Assembly (NCBI GenBank): GCA_017311185.1
Contig: JAESUZ010002710.1
Location: 434,001-498,000 of the forward strand
Direction: 5' to 3'
DNA: 64,000 nt
From: Proteles cristata cristata
Taxonomy: Eukaryota > Chordata > Mammalia > Carnivora > Hyaenidae
Below the pieces are notes generated by a model. It saw only the letters and a list, made by a program, of their open reading frames with translations, was not told the DNA's origin and did no database searches. Position 1 is the first letter of the stretch; the number at the start of each line of letters is the position of its first letter. Both the position numbers and the translations under genes were made by a program. Shown here piece after piece: positions 24,830 to 35,599 of the stretch.

Positions 24830-25300
24830 TCCTTCCACTTATTCACCTGTTTGACAAAAGTTTCTGGGGCCACTTGATCACACATATCTGGTGCTCATCA
24901 GCACCTATTTCTTTTCTTCCTCCTGAAAGTAGAAGGCCCCATGTTCCAGCCTCCTTGCAGTTAGATGGAGTCCCAGAACTAGTTCTGGGCAAATGGGCTA
25001 TGAGCAGAAGTGATACATGTCACTTTCAAGCTGAAGCATAAAAGACAAGTTGAGGGACCCTCCTTCATCCCATTCTCTCACCAGAGCAATCGAGAGAAAC
25101 TGTGTGCTCCAGATGGTATGGCTACAAGAGACTCCATGAGCTTAGGATCTTGAGTGACTGCATAGAACAGAATCCCCACGCCCCAATATGTGACAGACAG
25201 AAAGCACAGGCAAGAAATAAAGCATTGTATTAAACCACTGGGATTTCCAGGTTAATTTGCTACCTCATCTAGTCTACCCTAACTACTGTAATGGCAAACC
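24830..25300 (+). mobile_element. Old LTR-type relic (sense)
   Basis: The order of motifs resembles old mammalian LTRs of the ERVL/MaLR kind: GCCTCCTTGCAGTTAGATGG, GTTCTGGGCAAATGGGCTAT, GAGCAGAAGTGATACATGTC, and near the end CAAGAAATAAAGCATTGTAT then AACCACTGGGATTTCC. Non-coding and diverged. Family name uncertain. Confidence 0.45.
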
Positions 25301-25624
25301 CCATAAAACCTGCCCTAAAAACAAGACCTTTAGGGTAAGGGTTAAGAAATTAGCAGAATGTAGAGAACCTAAATCGAGAACACAGGGAGAAAAGCCACAG
25401 AAAGCAGGGCCTGTGAGCTGCCAAGAAGAGCTTTGCCAAGTTCATAGTCTCTGGAAATGGATTCTACCCTTTCATCCCAGGCAGCAAGTATCCTTCACCA
25501 ACTGGAAGTGCCCTCTGCTCTGCCCCTACCCTGGCCCTCCCCCATCATCCATCTGCATGGACAGTATCAGAGACAGAGAATGGGACAGAACCAGCTACAT
25601 AATTCCGGGGGCCCAGGACAGACT

Positions 25625-25641
25625 GAAAACGTGGGTCCTCT
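25625..25641 (+). repeat. Target-site duplication (5' copy) of L1
   Basis: GAAAACGTGGGTCCTCT. Its partner, with one mismatch, is at 26554-26570. It brackets the L1 together with its transduced 3' flank. Confidence 0.95.
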
Positions 25642-26439
25642 CATCCAGATGGCCAACAGACACATGAAACGATGCTCAGCATCCCTCCTCATCAGGGAAA
25701 TACACATCAAAACCACACTGAGATACCACCTCACGCCAGTCAGAGTGGCTAAAATGAGCAAATCAGAGAACTCTAGATGCTGGCGAGGATGTGGAGAAAC
25801 GGGCACCCTCCTACACTGTTGGTGGGACTGTAAACTGGTGCAGCCCCTCTGGAAAACAGTGTGGAGGTTCCTCAAAAACTAACAATAGAACTCCCCTATG
25901 ACCCAGCAATAGCACTGCTAGGAATTTACCCAAGGGATACAGAAATGCTGAGGCATAGGAGCACATGTACCCCAATGTTCATAGCGGCACTCTCCACAAT
26001 AGCTAAAACCTGGAAAGAGCCTAAGTGTCCATCAACAGATGAATGGATCAAGAAGATGTGGTTTATCTATACCATGGAATACTACATGGCAATGAGAAAC
26101 AATGAAATCTGGCCATGTGTAGCAACACGGATGGACCTTGAGGGCGTTATGCTGAGCGAAATAAGTCAGGCAGAGAAGGACAAGTATCATATGTTTGCAC
26201 GTATAGGAGGATTAGGAGGAACGTAACTGAGGAACAAGGGGGAGAAGAAGGGGGGAAATGGTGGGGGAAAGGGAGAGAGGCAAACCATGAGAGACTCTTG
26301 AATGCTGACAGAAACTGAGGACTGATGGATGTGGGGGGAGGGGTGATGGGCATGGAGGAGGACACTTGTGGGGATGAGCACTGGGTGTTATGTGGAAACT
26401 AATTTGACAATAAACTATTTGTAAAAAAAAAAAAAAAAA
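25642..26439 (+). mobile_element. 5'-truncated L1 (ORF2 C-terminus + 3' UTR)
   Basis: The sense frame encodes the last part of L1 ORF2. It starts at the 'RHMKRCS' region, runs through the cysteine-containing [20 protein letters not shown] motif, and continues into WIKKMWFIYTMEYYMAMRN and [15 protein letters not shown]. One frame break occurs near the [13 protein letters not shown] junction (about 25882), after which it is open again. A carnivore-type 3' UTR follows (GGATGAGCACTGGGTGTTAT ... ACAATAAACTATTTG) with a 17-A tail at 26423-26439. Only about 780 bp of L1 is present, so it is dead on arrival. High integrity suggests a fairly young insertion. Confidence 0.96.
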
Positions 26440-26537
26440 TGATTTGGTAAATTGTCCTAGAATCATGCTTTTCGAAAAGGAGGTGTTATAAAATATATGT
26501 ATTTACTTAATGAATAAACATAAAGAAAATAAATTGG
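26440..26537 (+). mobile_element. L1 3'-transduced flank
   Basis: About 98 bp of AT-rich non-L1 sequence lies between the L1 A-tail and a second A-tail (26538-26549), and inside the target-site duplications. It contains AATAAA-type signals (GAATAAACA, AAATAAATTGG) shortly before the second tail. This is the structure expected when L1 transcription reads through its own weak polyadenylation signal and retrotransposes the downstream flank of the source locus. Confidence 0.85.
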
Positions 26538-26553
26538 AAAAAAAAAAAAGAGA

Positions 26554-26570
26554 GAAAATGTGGGTCCTCT
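26554..26570 (+). repeat. Target-site duplication (3' copy) of L1
   Basis: GAAAATGTGGGTCCTCT. It matches 25625-25641 at 16 of 17 positions. Confidence 0.95.
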
Positions 26571-26600
26571 TGTTCAAAACGTATAAAGAGCTTCAAGATG

Positions 26601-26828
26601 GGGGCGCCTGGGTGGCTTAGTCAGTTAAGCGTCCGACTTTCGCTTAGGTCATGATCTCGCGGTTCGTGGGTTCGAGCCCCGCGTCGGGCTCTGTGCTGAC
26701 TGCCAGCTCAGAGCCTGGAGCCTGTTTCAGTCTGTGACTCCCTCTCTCTCTGACCCTCCCCTGCTCACGCTGTCTCTCTCTCTCTCCTAAAAATAAATAA
26801 AACATTTAAAAAATTTTTAAAAAAAAAA
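26601..26828 (+). mobile_element. CAN-SINE (cat type), 'GCTTAGGTC' subgroup
   Basis: Near-consensus head, intact CpG-containing tRNA B-box region (GGTTCGTGGGTTCGAGCCCC), TGCTGACTGCCAGCTCAG and CTCCTAAAAATAAATAAA. Target duplication AAAGAGCTTCAAGA(T/C)G at 26585-26600 and 26829-26844. Its retained CpGs suggest that it is among the youngest SINEs here. Confidence 0.98.
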
Positions 26829-26844
26829 AAAGAGCTTCAAGACG

Positions 26845-28430
26845 GACACCCATCTTCCACAGAGGCTCAGTGACGAGCCCGCAAAGTGGGGATGCAGTAA
26901 GACAGGGGCACAGGCAGGAGCGAGGCATCACACGGGTCTCCCTGTCACCAAGGCTGAGTCATACCAATGTTCCTAAAATGCTCCCAGGAGAAGCAACAGC
27001 TCCTGGGAAGATTCAGTCAAAGGGACTCCCTCAAGACCACACAGCCCGTGAGTAGTAGCACAGCGCACGGCCCGGGCCGGGCCTCCCTGCTCCCCCGTGT
27101 CAGACAGGACGCTGGTGGAGCCGAACCGTGAACACCCAGCACCCAGCTGCTGCCACCACCAACAGAACACGTGAGGGATGAGTCTCTCCTACACAGCCAT
27201 GCCCAGGTCGGAGGTCATGGCGCTCAGTGCTCTGGCAACCCCAGGCAACCCCAGGCAGCCCCAGGCAGCCTCAGGGAAGGCACCAGGACATCCCTGCAGC
27301 ACCAGGCCCAGTGCTGGGGTCAGGGTGGGGCGGTGGCCCCAGGCTAGGAAGACAACCAATGCCTCAGACACCCTACCCAGGCAGAAGGACCGCATTCCCA
27401 GAAGCTCAGGGTCTCTAGAACACAGCCATCTGGACCAGGAGAGGCATCAATCTCTCCCATCCTCACCCCTCCCCACCCCCCATGGTCCAAAGAGGCAACA
27501 TGAGGTAGGAGAAAGAGAGCTGGTCTCAGCCCTGCTATTGATCTACTGCATGACCCTCCAAAAGGTCTCAAGCCTGTTTCTTCCATGGTGAAATCCAAAG
27601 CTGGGTTTTATGATCCCCAAGGCACAGTGGATGCCAAAATCATGATTCTTCCTGAGACAGCTCTTCCTCCAGTGGGACAAGCCATGTCAACCACGAGGGA
27701 CTGAACTCCGAGTCCTCCTGAAAACAGACGAAGAGACAGGGCTGCACGACCTTACCTCCTTCCTGGATTTTCTGGAGGGGGACCTCTTTGTGGGGTCCTA
27801 GAGCCCCTCTGCCCAGCCACAGGTCGTGTGGTATGATTTCACACTGTGGGGGTCCCTCAGGGCCAGGGCCTTGCCATGGAAGCAGCCAGAAGCCGCTGCT
27901 GGCAACATGTGGGATCGCAGACAAAGGCCGTGTGTAAATCACCCATAAAATCACTCTCTTGCTCCCCACCCAGCTCTAATGGCCCCCACAGAATAATTTA
28001 CGAAGCCCAAGTGGCGAAGACTTCATGCACCACCCAGGGCCATAAAGCACAGGGTCTCCTGATTGTTCCCCAACCGCCCACGGGCCCCAGGCTGGAACAG
28101 GGGAGCCCCCTCCAAATATGTGCTTCTAGGCTCCAACACAGGGCATGTTTTCATTCTCTGAAGGCTTTCCTGGGAAGGCCTGGGTATCACAGCCTCAGAA
28201 TAAGGACTTAGGCAGAAGCTCAGGGCTCTAGAAGCCAGTTATTACCCTCTCCGCCCCCAGGATATAAAGCAGAGACTGACGTACTCACATAGCACTTTTC
28301 ATGAATTTCCAAATATCTATCTTATTATTAAAAGCAAACTTATGCCTATGTAGAGTTTAGAAAAATCAAATAGCACACAAAGTCAAACAATGAAAAGAAA
28401 AAGCCACACTTCCCATCTAACATTAAGAGA
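26845..28430. other. intergenic, moderately GC-rich
   Basis: No supported gene. A short tandem of about ten-base GGCAACCCCA-like units lies at about 27234-27275. Frames up to 137 codons overlap on both strands without domains. A MIR trace is listed separately. Confidence 0.35.
27515..27600 (+). repeat. MIR SINE relic
   Basis: GAGCTGGTCTCAGCCCTGC, TGATCTACTGCATGACCCTC, then a degenerate TCTCAAGCCTGTTTCTTCC follow the sense MIR order. Confidence 0.6.
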
Positions 28431-28435
28431 GTCAT

Positions 28436-28560
28436 ATTATGATTAGAGTCTCGAAGTCCCCACTATACAGATGCAGAAACTACAATAAGAGAGGTCAAAT
28501 GGCTTGTCCGAGGTCACTCGGCTCATCTGTAGTGGAGCCCAGGTGCTCCGGCCACTCAAG
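28436..28560 (-). repeat. MIR SINE relic (antisense)
   Basis: CCCCACTATACAGATGCAGA, GGTCAAATGGCTTGTCCGAG, then GGTCACTCGGCTCATCTG and AGTGGAGCCCAGGTGCTCCG match the antisense MIR 3'-to-core order. Confidence 0.75.
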
Positions 28561-29440
28561 GTGTGTGGCCCCTCTGGATGGCATATTCTATACTTTGCTG
28601 GGCTGTCCAACATGCCTTCCATGTCCTCCTGAGCTCCACACTGACACAGGGTCCTTCAGGGGGCTGGCTTCATCCTGCTGCAGTGCATGACTCCAGATGA
28701 GCCCCCCTCCAGAGCCCCCTCAGTGAAGCCCTACTAGAAACTCTGTCATCCACCCCTAAGGTCTGAAGCTGCAGAGCCCGGACCTAGATGTCCTGACTGC
28801 CGTGCTGGCCACCAAGTCTCTACACGGCCCTTCTACCCACTCTGGAGCTGGGGCTGGCAGGACACAGGAGGTAGAGGGAGGAAGTGTCAAGTCCAGTGCC
28901 TGGGGAATGGGGCCCTAACGACCAGAGCAGATTCATGGCAGGAACATAACACTTAATAGTTACTTGAATGGAGAATAAAGAAACTAATATCTCATTTGGG
29001 GACAAATTCACTCACAGCACCGCTGGGCCCTGAGGAAAGGTCGAGGAGACCATGAGAAAGGCAGCCCAGAGACCACCAAGGCCAGACCACCTGCTGGAGG
29101 TACACAGGCCATCCCAGCCACAGCAGGATGACAGCACCCAGGGGGCTCATATGCGAGGCAAGACACCTGTGCCATCCGGGCTCGGCCCAGCCAGAGCTGT
29201 GTGATCCAGGACAAGTGCCCCGAAAGCATCCTGATTCTTAGGAGAGCTCAGGAGACAGCATTTTAAGGCCTTGGACAAAAGCACAGAGAAAGAGCGTCAG
29301 GACACCTGTGGTCACATAACCCTTCTCTTAGGACAGGTGTGTCCTCTCAACAGCCCCCCTAATAAGCAGCCATCCTCACTTGTCTTAGATACTTCCTCCA
29401 TAGGCTATCCCACCCTTAGAGGTCAGCCCATTCCTTGGTG
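28561..29440. other. intergenic, nothing recognised
   Basis: Unique GC-moderate sequence. No gene or nameable repeat. Confidence 0.35.
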
Positions 29441-29480
29441 AAAATTTGTATTTCTTTAAAAAAAAAAACACTTTTTTTTA

Positions 29481-29640
29481 GGGACACCTGGGTGGCTCAG
29501 TCAGGTAGGTGTCCAACTTTGGCTCAGGTCATGATCTCATGGTTCATGAGTTCGAGCCCCACATCAGGCTCTGTGCTGACAGTTCAGAGCCTGGAGACTG
29601 CTTTGGATTCTGTGTCTCCCTCTCTCTCCACCCTACCCCT

Positions 29641-29681
<41 letters not shown>

Positions 29682-29701
29682 AATAAATAAACATTTTTAA
29701 G
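29481..29701 (+). mobile_element. CAN-SINE (cat type)
   Basis: Head GGGACACCTGGGTGGCTCAG, body CTGTGCTGACAGTTCAGAGC, a long (CT)n at about 29645-29678, and AAAAATAAATAAACATTTTT tail. Low-complexity A/T flanks make the target duplication unclear. Confidence 0.95.
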
Positions 29702-29849
29702 AAATCAGACTAGAACCTACCTTTTTGTAATTTCCACTAACTGGCTCAAGTCTAGTCTCCTAAAACAATGTTTGCAAGCTGTGTTCCTCTGTAACATGTA
29801 ACTAATGACCTCCAAACACAGATCTACATACCTGTGCGCATTCATATAT

Positions 29850-30190
29850 ACATTCAACACATTTTACTGAGCACCTACCAGGTGCTGGGCATGGAATAGA
29901 GTAGAGCATGAAAGAGACAAAAAAAAAAAAAGAAAGAAAGAAAGGTCTACCTCATAGACCCTATATTTACTAATACTTATAATAATAAAAAAATAAAATG
30001 CACAGAATGTCAAATAGAGATGGTTAAAAAGAAATAAAGGAAGAAGAGGGGGTGCTCAAGGTACATTTTTAGAGCAGTCACGGAAGACTTTATTAAGTAC
30101 AGACCGAAAAGGGGAGAGAGCGAGCGAGCTATGCAGAAGCAGCAATATGTGCAAAGTCCCTGAGGCAGCAAAGGCTGGGACACAGCTTTC
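29850..30190 (+). repeat. Ancient LINE-2-like dispersed repeat
   Basis: ACTGAGCACCTACCAGGTGC followed by a TGGGCATGGAATAGAG segment, then later GGAAGACTTTATTAAGTACA and GTGCAAAGTCCCTGAGGCAG. This is the same family order as 11740-12310. An A-rich simple stretch (about 29920-29945) interrupts it. Confidence 0.6.
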
Positions 30191-30299
30191 GGGAACGGGA
30201 AGGGAAGGGAATGAGAAGGACATTTTAGAGACGAACCTTGCATCTGCTCTAATTTCCTACTTAATGTGCATTGGTACTTCATTATCAGCAACAGATTAC

Positions 30300-31720
30300 G
30301 CTGGCAACACAGCTCAGGCTGAAGACTCCTCCCCGAGGCAACTCCGCGCGGGCTGAGAGCGCGCCCTCCAGACTAGCGCAACAAGCCCCATACCTCACTG
30401 TCCTCCCGTCCTCCCCTGGACCTGCTCTAGCCTGTCCAGGTCAATCAATCAGTCTCCGTTCTTTTCAAAATCACGATGTGCAGCTCACAACGGGAAAGAT
30501 GGAGGAAAGGCACGCCGCACATCCGTTCACACACCACTCGGGTTGCCTTAACCCAGACGCATGACCTCCATGTTGGGGCGTCGGCGCACGGGCCCACGCT
30601 CCCCCTCTGTAACCCACATCACCTCCAATACCAGAAACATGTATCACACGGATCTTTTCCCTTTTTTTAAGATGTTCCCAAGAAAATCTGTATTTAATTT
30701 ATGGGCAATTTATAATGGAAATAGACCATATAAAATGTATACAAATGTGTAGGGCTGTATATAGGGCTTGGAAGGAGACAGTTGAGCTTAGCAATAATTA
30801 ACGTGAAGGGTCTCTTCCCCGTTGCCAGGTAGACATTTGGATTGCCCCGACTCTCGTTAAACTTAAACCAGAAAGGGCTCAGGGGCCGAGGTCCAAACAT
30901 TCCTCAAGCCTATGGGGGACGTCAGGACACAGAGCCGACGACAATACATTTCACCAGCATTGCCAAAGCCTTGTTTAAGTTTAGAAGATGCCTGTATTGC
31001 ATTACTTGGACAGAGAGAGCCAGCCCGTGCGCCACAATCAATTTTCCAGAGAAGCAAAACCCCTTGCAACCAAACCAACTCCAAACCCACACGAGGCCAC
31101 AGGGTTTGCAGAGCGGCCGGCAGATCCACAGGACACCTATCTGTCCCCACCCCTGGCTCCGCGGGCTCCAAAGGCGGGACAGCGGCTGCTCCCGGCACAG
31201 GGCTGCCCCGCTGAAGTCAAAGAAGAGTTACAGAGAACCTCGGAGCTGCCAAAAGCTATTTCCAGGGGACTTTGATCCACTGATGCTGTAATCTCTGAAG
31301 GGAAACATACTTCATTTAGAAGGTATTCTTTGGTGTCATTCCCAAGGAGAAGGCATACTTGTTTTTGGAATAACAGAGCACTTACTCTCTCCTCTCTTGT
31401 TCTTGTTCTCACTCTCCCTCGCGCCGGCCACGAGCACGCCAGTTGTGATGGCCCGCAAACAACCTTGCGAACGCAGCGAGAGATCATCGGACACGCTGTC
31501 GGCCAGAAAAGCGTGCTTTAAACAATGCCCAATTAGAAGCCAAAACCCTAGATGGCCGCAATACCATAGCCTGAGGGCCAGATCTCAGGCTCTGCCTTTC
31601 CCCCCACTGGCCTCCCCCCGCCCTCCTCCCGCCACCGGCCTCCGCCCACTGAGGATTCTTGGTCTCTGACCCCATTCAGGGTGAGACCCCACCGTGGGAG
31701 AGGCGGGCGCCCCTAAAACA
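30300..31720. other. candidate regulatory / conserved non-coding block
   Basis: A repeat-free stretch with more CpG than its surroundings, notably 30335-30370, 30570-30600 and 31420-31510. It includes AT-rich homeobox-like cores (30685-30830) inside GC-richer DNA. Frames up to 149 codons exist but carry no domain and overlap on all strands. No splice-bounded exon is convincing. The absence of repeats over about 2.4 kb (30.2-32.6 kb) is what draws attention. Confidence 0.3.
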
Positions 31721-31734
31721 CATACGGGTCCCTC

Positions 31735-31965
31735 GAATCCCTTGAATGCCATGGCGAAGGGTGGTACATTTAAATAAGTTTTTCCTGGCATATTGTGACA
31801 TGGCTTAGATCAATTACCTCATTTTTCAACAATGAAAAGATTAAACAGTTGTTAAGGGTTATAAAATGATTTAATATGCTATTAGGCGGAGATGTAAACT
31901 ATCAAAGTTTAAGTTTCCAGAGAGAGACTTAAATATCAATTATATTCGCATCCAATCTGTATAGA
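31735..31965. other. candidate conserved non-coding element
   Basis: AT-rich, CpG-poor, repeat-free block with a TTTAAATAAGTTTTTCCTGG start, GATTTAATATGCTATTAGGC, and AAATATCAATTATATTCGCA near the end. Composition changes sharply from the GC-rich flank at 31600-31700. Typical of vertebrate enhancers in look only. Confidence 0.3.
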
Positions 31966-34428
31966 GCTTTCCCCCCACCAATGCCCACTCCCAGAAATCC
32001 ACATCAGGGGCAGCTTCCCAGCGCCTGGGGACACACAGCCCCCCCAAAGGCGGCTGTGAAAATCCAGTTCCTGTGTGCTGTTTCATGAGCATTTGTCATG
32101 GCCAGGGAAAGCAAGCTCAGACCGCTCACAACACTTTTTCCTTGAAACGGAGAAAAAAAAATCAAATTTCAGAGAAATGTTAGGGATATGTATTTGTGCT
32201 CAGTGATGGGAAAGGACCATTAAGTGCCTTATTTGAAACCAGAGTAGGACTCTAACTTCTGAACCCTCACCGGTTTTCAGTCAGTCACCGCTGGCAACAT
32301 TTCAAAGGGTAATTTTTTTTTCAAATTACCTTGTAAGGCAAAATGAAAAAGTAAAAATTCTTTGCTTCCTCTGTCTCCTCTCCTAGCATTAACTTTTTAA
32401 AATATGGGTTCTCACTTTACTCCCCTAAACAATTCAGCCCAAAACCTGCCACCCCTGATACTGACATCTCCTGGGTTTGCCTCAGGCCTGGTTTACACAA
32501 TCAGATGGGGTGAAGCAGGCGGCCTGCCTCAGTTCACCTCTTGGCCTCTGGACAGGTTCTGATGCTGTGGGCCCCATCAGGATGATGACTCAGTAACCCA
32601 TTTTATCAATTCCAACCGCAAGAGGGAGGTTAAGGCAGACCCTGCTGCATGCGGGGCGCTGGGTCAGTTTTCATAGAACACAGATGTGCCCCCCCTCCCT
32701 GTTCCCTCCAACTAGAGGAAGCCCTGCAAGAACCACACTAGGAGGCCAGGCCCCACAACCTAGATTAGGTGCCTCGATGAGGATGAGGCACCACCAGGCT
32801 CCCAGCTCCCTTCTTCAGACCTCAGGAAGCCTTTAAAGAAGAAGGAATCTGGGGGTGGGAAGCAATGCGACCCTGCTCCTGACAAGAGTGTGGGGGAATC
32901 GGCTGAGAGAACACTCAGGAAAAATGTTTTGCAGAATGAGTATATCCCGCCCCCAGACTACGGCTGCCCAGTGTCCAGGGAACCAGAAAGCCCATATCAG
33001 GGCGAGGTTTGATTGCAATTATTTTAGAAGCGCACATTCCATACTCTTCAAGGAGAAGCCAGACTCCCCAAATTACCAGTAAATCAAAACGGTCCAAACA
33101 CGGACTGATGTCTTCAGAAACACCACTCGAGTTTCCCGTGCTACTTAATCGCACTGTGTATTTTACCACTTACAAGGGGCGCGTGCCTGGCTGGCCGGCG
33201 TCTGCTGCGCTCACCACAGCAGGACCCTCGCCACATAATTAAGTGGCTTTCAGAGAGAGGCTCACCATGACTCTGGAGACAAATGAAGCAAGTTTCACTG
33301 CGAGGATGGCCTTTTTTCCTTCTCCAAGCAGAACGCCGTGCCTGTGCACAAGCCCAGGACTGAGCTGCTGCTGCTGCGTCTGGAAGGGAGAGACTTTCCA
33401 CACCCGCTCACGTACAAGACTGAACTCACAGCCCATTTGTCAAAGCAATGACACCTGAGTCACCAAGTGTGAGGACACAGGGCTGGGAAGAAGCAGCCTG
33501 GTGACTTTCAAGTTTCTCCTTGCTCCTCCCTCCCGAGCCAGTCTGCTGCAGATGAGGCTCGACCCCTTCTGACTTGTCTGATTTTCCAACTGTGCTCCCA
33601 GACAGCTTGTGATTAGCAGGGAGAGGGGTCTCAGACAGAGCTTGAGCCCTTTCCTTATCTATCTCAGCCAGCCGGGCCGGTGAGGCCCTCGGTTCCAAAG
33701 GACGGGCCTGTATCTGGTCGAGATGGGACACGGTCCTGGAAGGAGCCACGGTGTTTCAGTCGGCCACACCCAGAACACTTCTGCCAGAGGCCGAGGCGGA
33801 TTCTTATCATTGGAAGGTGTCCTCTTCGGTTCTGAAGCTTGGATTCCCTGTGTGTCCCTGCCCCTCACAGGGATGCAGTGGTGAGTGGGGACAGCTGCAA
33901 GCGTCAGCGGAAAGCCATCCTCCGGAACAGCAGGCTCCGTCCTCCCCGAAAGGTGCCCTGCACACCTTGGCGACACAGGCGAAGCTCCACTGAAGGCTGC
34001 AGACTGGGAGTTCTGTGAAGTGAAAGCAAACACTGAGTCAAAACAACCCACATTACCAGCTTGAGTGCTTCGGCCAGTTTCTGCCATTTGAAAACCCTCT
34101 TCTGGGGTCTGGAAAGGGGCTGGAGTGGGGAGCTGAGGATCCTGGCAGAGGCAGACGCACTGGAGGCTCTGCCTGGGGAGGGACCCTGGCCAGGTGTCCC
34201 CAGCCCCCACTGCCACCTGTCCAGAGCACACCTTCCGCAGAGCACACGAGAGCCCTGCCACAGTCTCAGGAGAGAAGCTGTGCCTGCTTCGCACTGCCGA
34301 GGCCCAGATTTCCTGAGAAGCAGTGGCCTCCCCTCACAAAAGGCATCTAGCAGGGCTGATCATTGTACTAAAATGAACTGAGCTCATGCACAGTGCTCCT
34401 TTGGGGGCACAGCGTTAAAGGATGGGAG
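31966..34428. other. intergenic unique sequence
   Basis: No nameable repeat and no supported gene. The 211-codon antisense frame at 33659-34294 has no recognised motif and overlaps several others. Confidence 0.35.
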
Positions 34429-34444
34429 AAAACTGATGTGCTAT

Positions 34445-34685
34445 GGGGCGCCTGGGTGGCTCAGTCGGTTAAGCATCCGACTTCGACTCAGGTCATGATC
34501 TCACGGTTCCTGGGTTCAAGCCCCGTGTCAGACTCTGTGCTGATGGCTAGCTCAGAGCCTGGAGCCTGCTTCGGATTCTGTCTCCCTCTCTCTCTCTGAC
34601 CCTCCCCTGCTCACACTGTCTCTCTCTCTCTCTCTCTCAGAAATAAATAAAACATTAAAAAAATAATTCTTAAAAAAAAGAAAAG
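34445..34685 (+). mobile_element. CAN-SINE (cat type)
   Basis: Full-length: GGGGCGCCTGGGTGGCTCAG, CATCCGACTTCGACTCAGGT, CTGTGCTGATGGCTAGCTCA, CT stretch, AAATAAATAAAACATT tail. Target duplication AAAACTGATGTGCT at 34429-34442 and 34686-34699. Confidence 0.97.
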
Positions 34686-34719
34686 AAAACTGATGTGCTG
34701 CTCAAAAACGAAGCTACGA

Positions 34720-34924
34720 GGCGGCGCTGGAGTGGCTCACTCGGTTAAGTCACCGACTTCCACAAGGTCAGGATCTCAGGGTTCACCAGCTCTTCCCCCG
34801 CGTCGGGCTCCGTGCTGACAGCTCAGGGCCCGGAACCCGCTTCAGATTCTGTGTCTCCCTCTCCCTCTGCCCCTCCCCAGCTTGCATTCTGTCTCTCTCA
34901 AAAATAAATTAAAAAAAAAAAAAA
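34720..34924 (+). mobile_element. CAN-SINE (cat type), diverged
   Basis: Diverged head GGCGGCGCTGGAGTGGCTCA, then GCGTCGGGCTCCGTGCTGAC, and AAAAATAAATTAAAAA tail. It lies only about 20 bp downstream of the previous SINE. The target duplication is weak (a GAAGC core on both sides). Confidence 0.9.
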
Positions 34925-35250
34925 GTTGAAGCGGGCCAGAAAAGCTGCCCTGCACAATGAGTCTCATGCCAGGAGACGTGAGGGCAGCACACCTCCTACC
35001 TGCCTAGTGGGGGTGCACCTGGAGCAGCCTCCTGAAAACCTGGATGATGGAAGAGAGGGAGGTAAAGAGGCCCTAGTGCCTGGGTAACCCCAGAGTCCAC
35101 AGTGTCATTTGAAAGGCTCAGTGCCTAACACGCCCCCAGCTCCCAGGAAGCACCTGCGCAAACAGGACGCCGACCTGGGAGGCCTTCTCTTGCACTCTTT
35201 ACACACAAGCATCACAAAATCCCCAGGGGAACTCGGAGGTCAGCGTGGCG
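34925..35250. other. intergenic, nothing recognised
   Basis: Unique sequence leading into the CpG-rich block. A MIR-like antisense trace is possible at 35210-35290. Confidence 0.3.
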
Positions 35251-35259
35251 CACCCATAT

Positions 35260-35590
35260 TCCAGACGGGGAGACTGAGGCGAGGGCTGGCGCGGCTACGA
35301 AGCCCTTCCCCCAACTCAGCCGTCTTTCTCCCACTGCCCACGCGTGCTCGCACGCATGCGCATGCGCGCCTGCGCGGCTCTCCGTGAGTGACAGACCTGA
35401 CACGCCCTGGCGGCCAATCACCTGCAGCCTCGGCTTCCTTCCGGGAGAGGCCCGCCTCCCTGCTTGCGGAGCGTGGGGGGAGGGGCGGAAGGGCACGGCT
35501 TGCGGTCTAAATAGTGTAAATAACAGGTCACCGCTCTCGGATCGTCGTGTTCCAGTGTGACCGCAGTCCCGTGACCCTTCGTTACCCCTC
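35260..35590 (+). promoter_or_regulatory. Small CpG-rich promoter-like block
   Basis: The only clearly CpG-dense stretch in the window. Reading +, it contains in order a perfect NRF1-type site TGCGCATGCGCG (35357-35368) beside a second GCGC-rich half (GCCTGCGCGG), a CCAAT box in GGCCAATCA (35412-35420), and a GC box GGGGCGG (35482-35488). An AT-rich TCTAAATAGTGTAAATAACA follows at about 35506, and then more CpG-rich DNA. This is the layout of a housekeeping-type or divergent promoter with start sites probably about 35.5 kb. No first coding exon is evident downstream, so it could serve a non-coding RNA, a gene whose exons lie outside the window, or a gene on either strand. Inference from motifs only. 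Confidence 0.5.
35357..35368. promoter_or_regulatory. NRF1-type binding site
   Basis: TGCGCATGCGCG fits the NRF1 consensus YGCGCAYGCGCR at every position. NRF1 is an activator of CpG-island promoters. Confidence 0.65.
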
Positions 35591-35599
35591 AAACCAGTC

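Noticed and set aside
26601..26680. tRNA-like sequence as a tRNA gene
   Set aside because: It is the tRNA-Lys-derived head of a SINE. It is followed by SINE body and A-tail and flanked by target duplications. The same holds for the other fifteen copies.
33659..34294. 211-codon antisense frame
   Set aside because: No motif. Overlapped by comparable frames on both strands.
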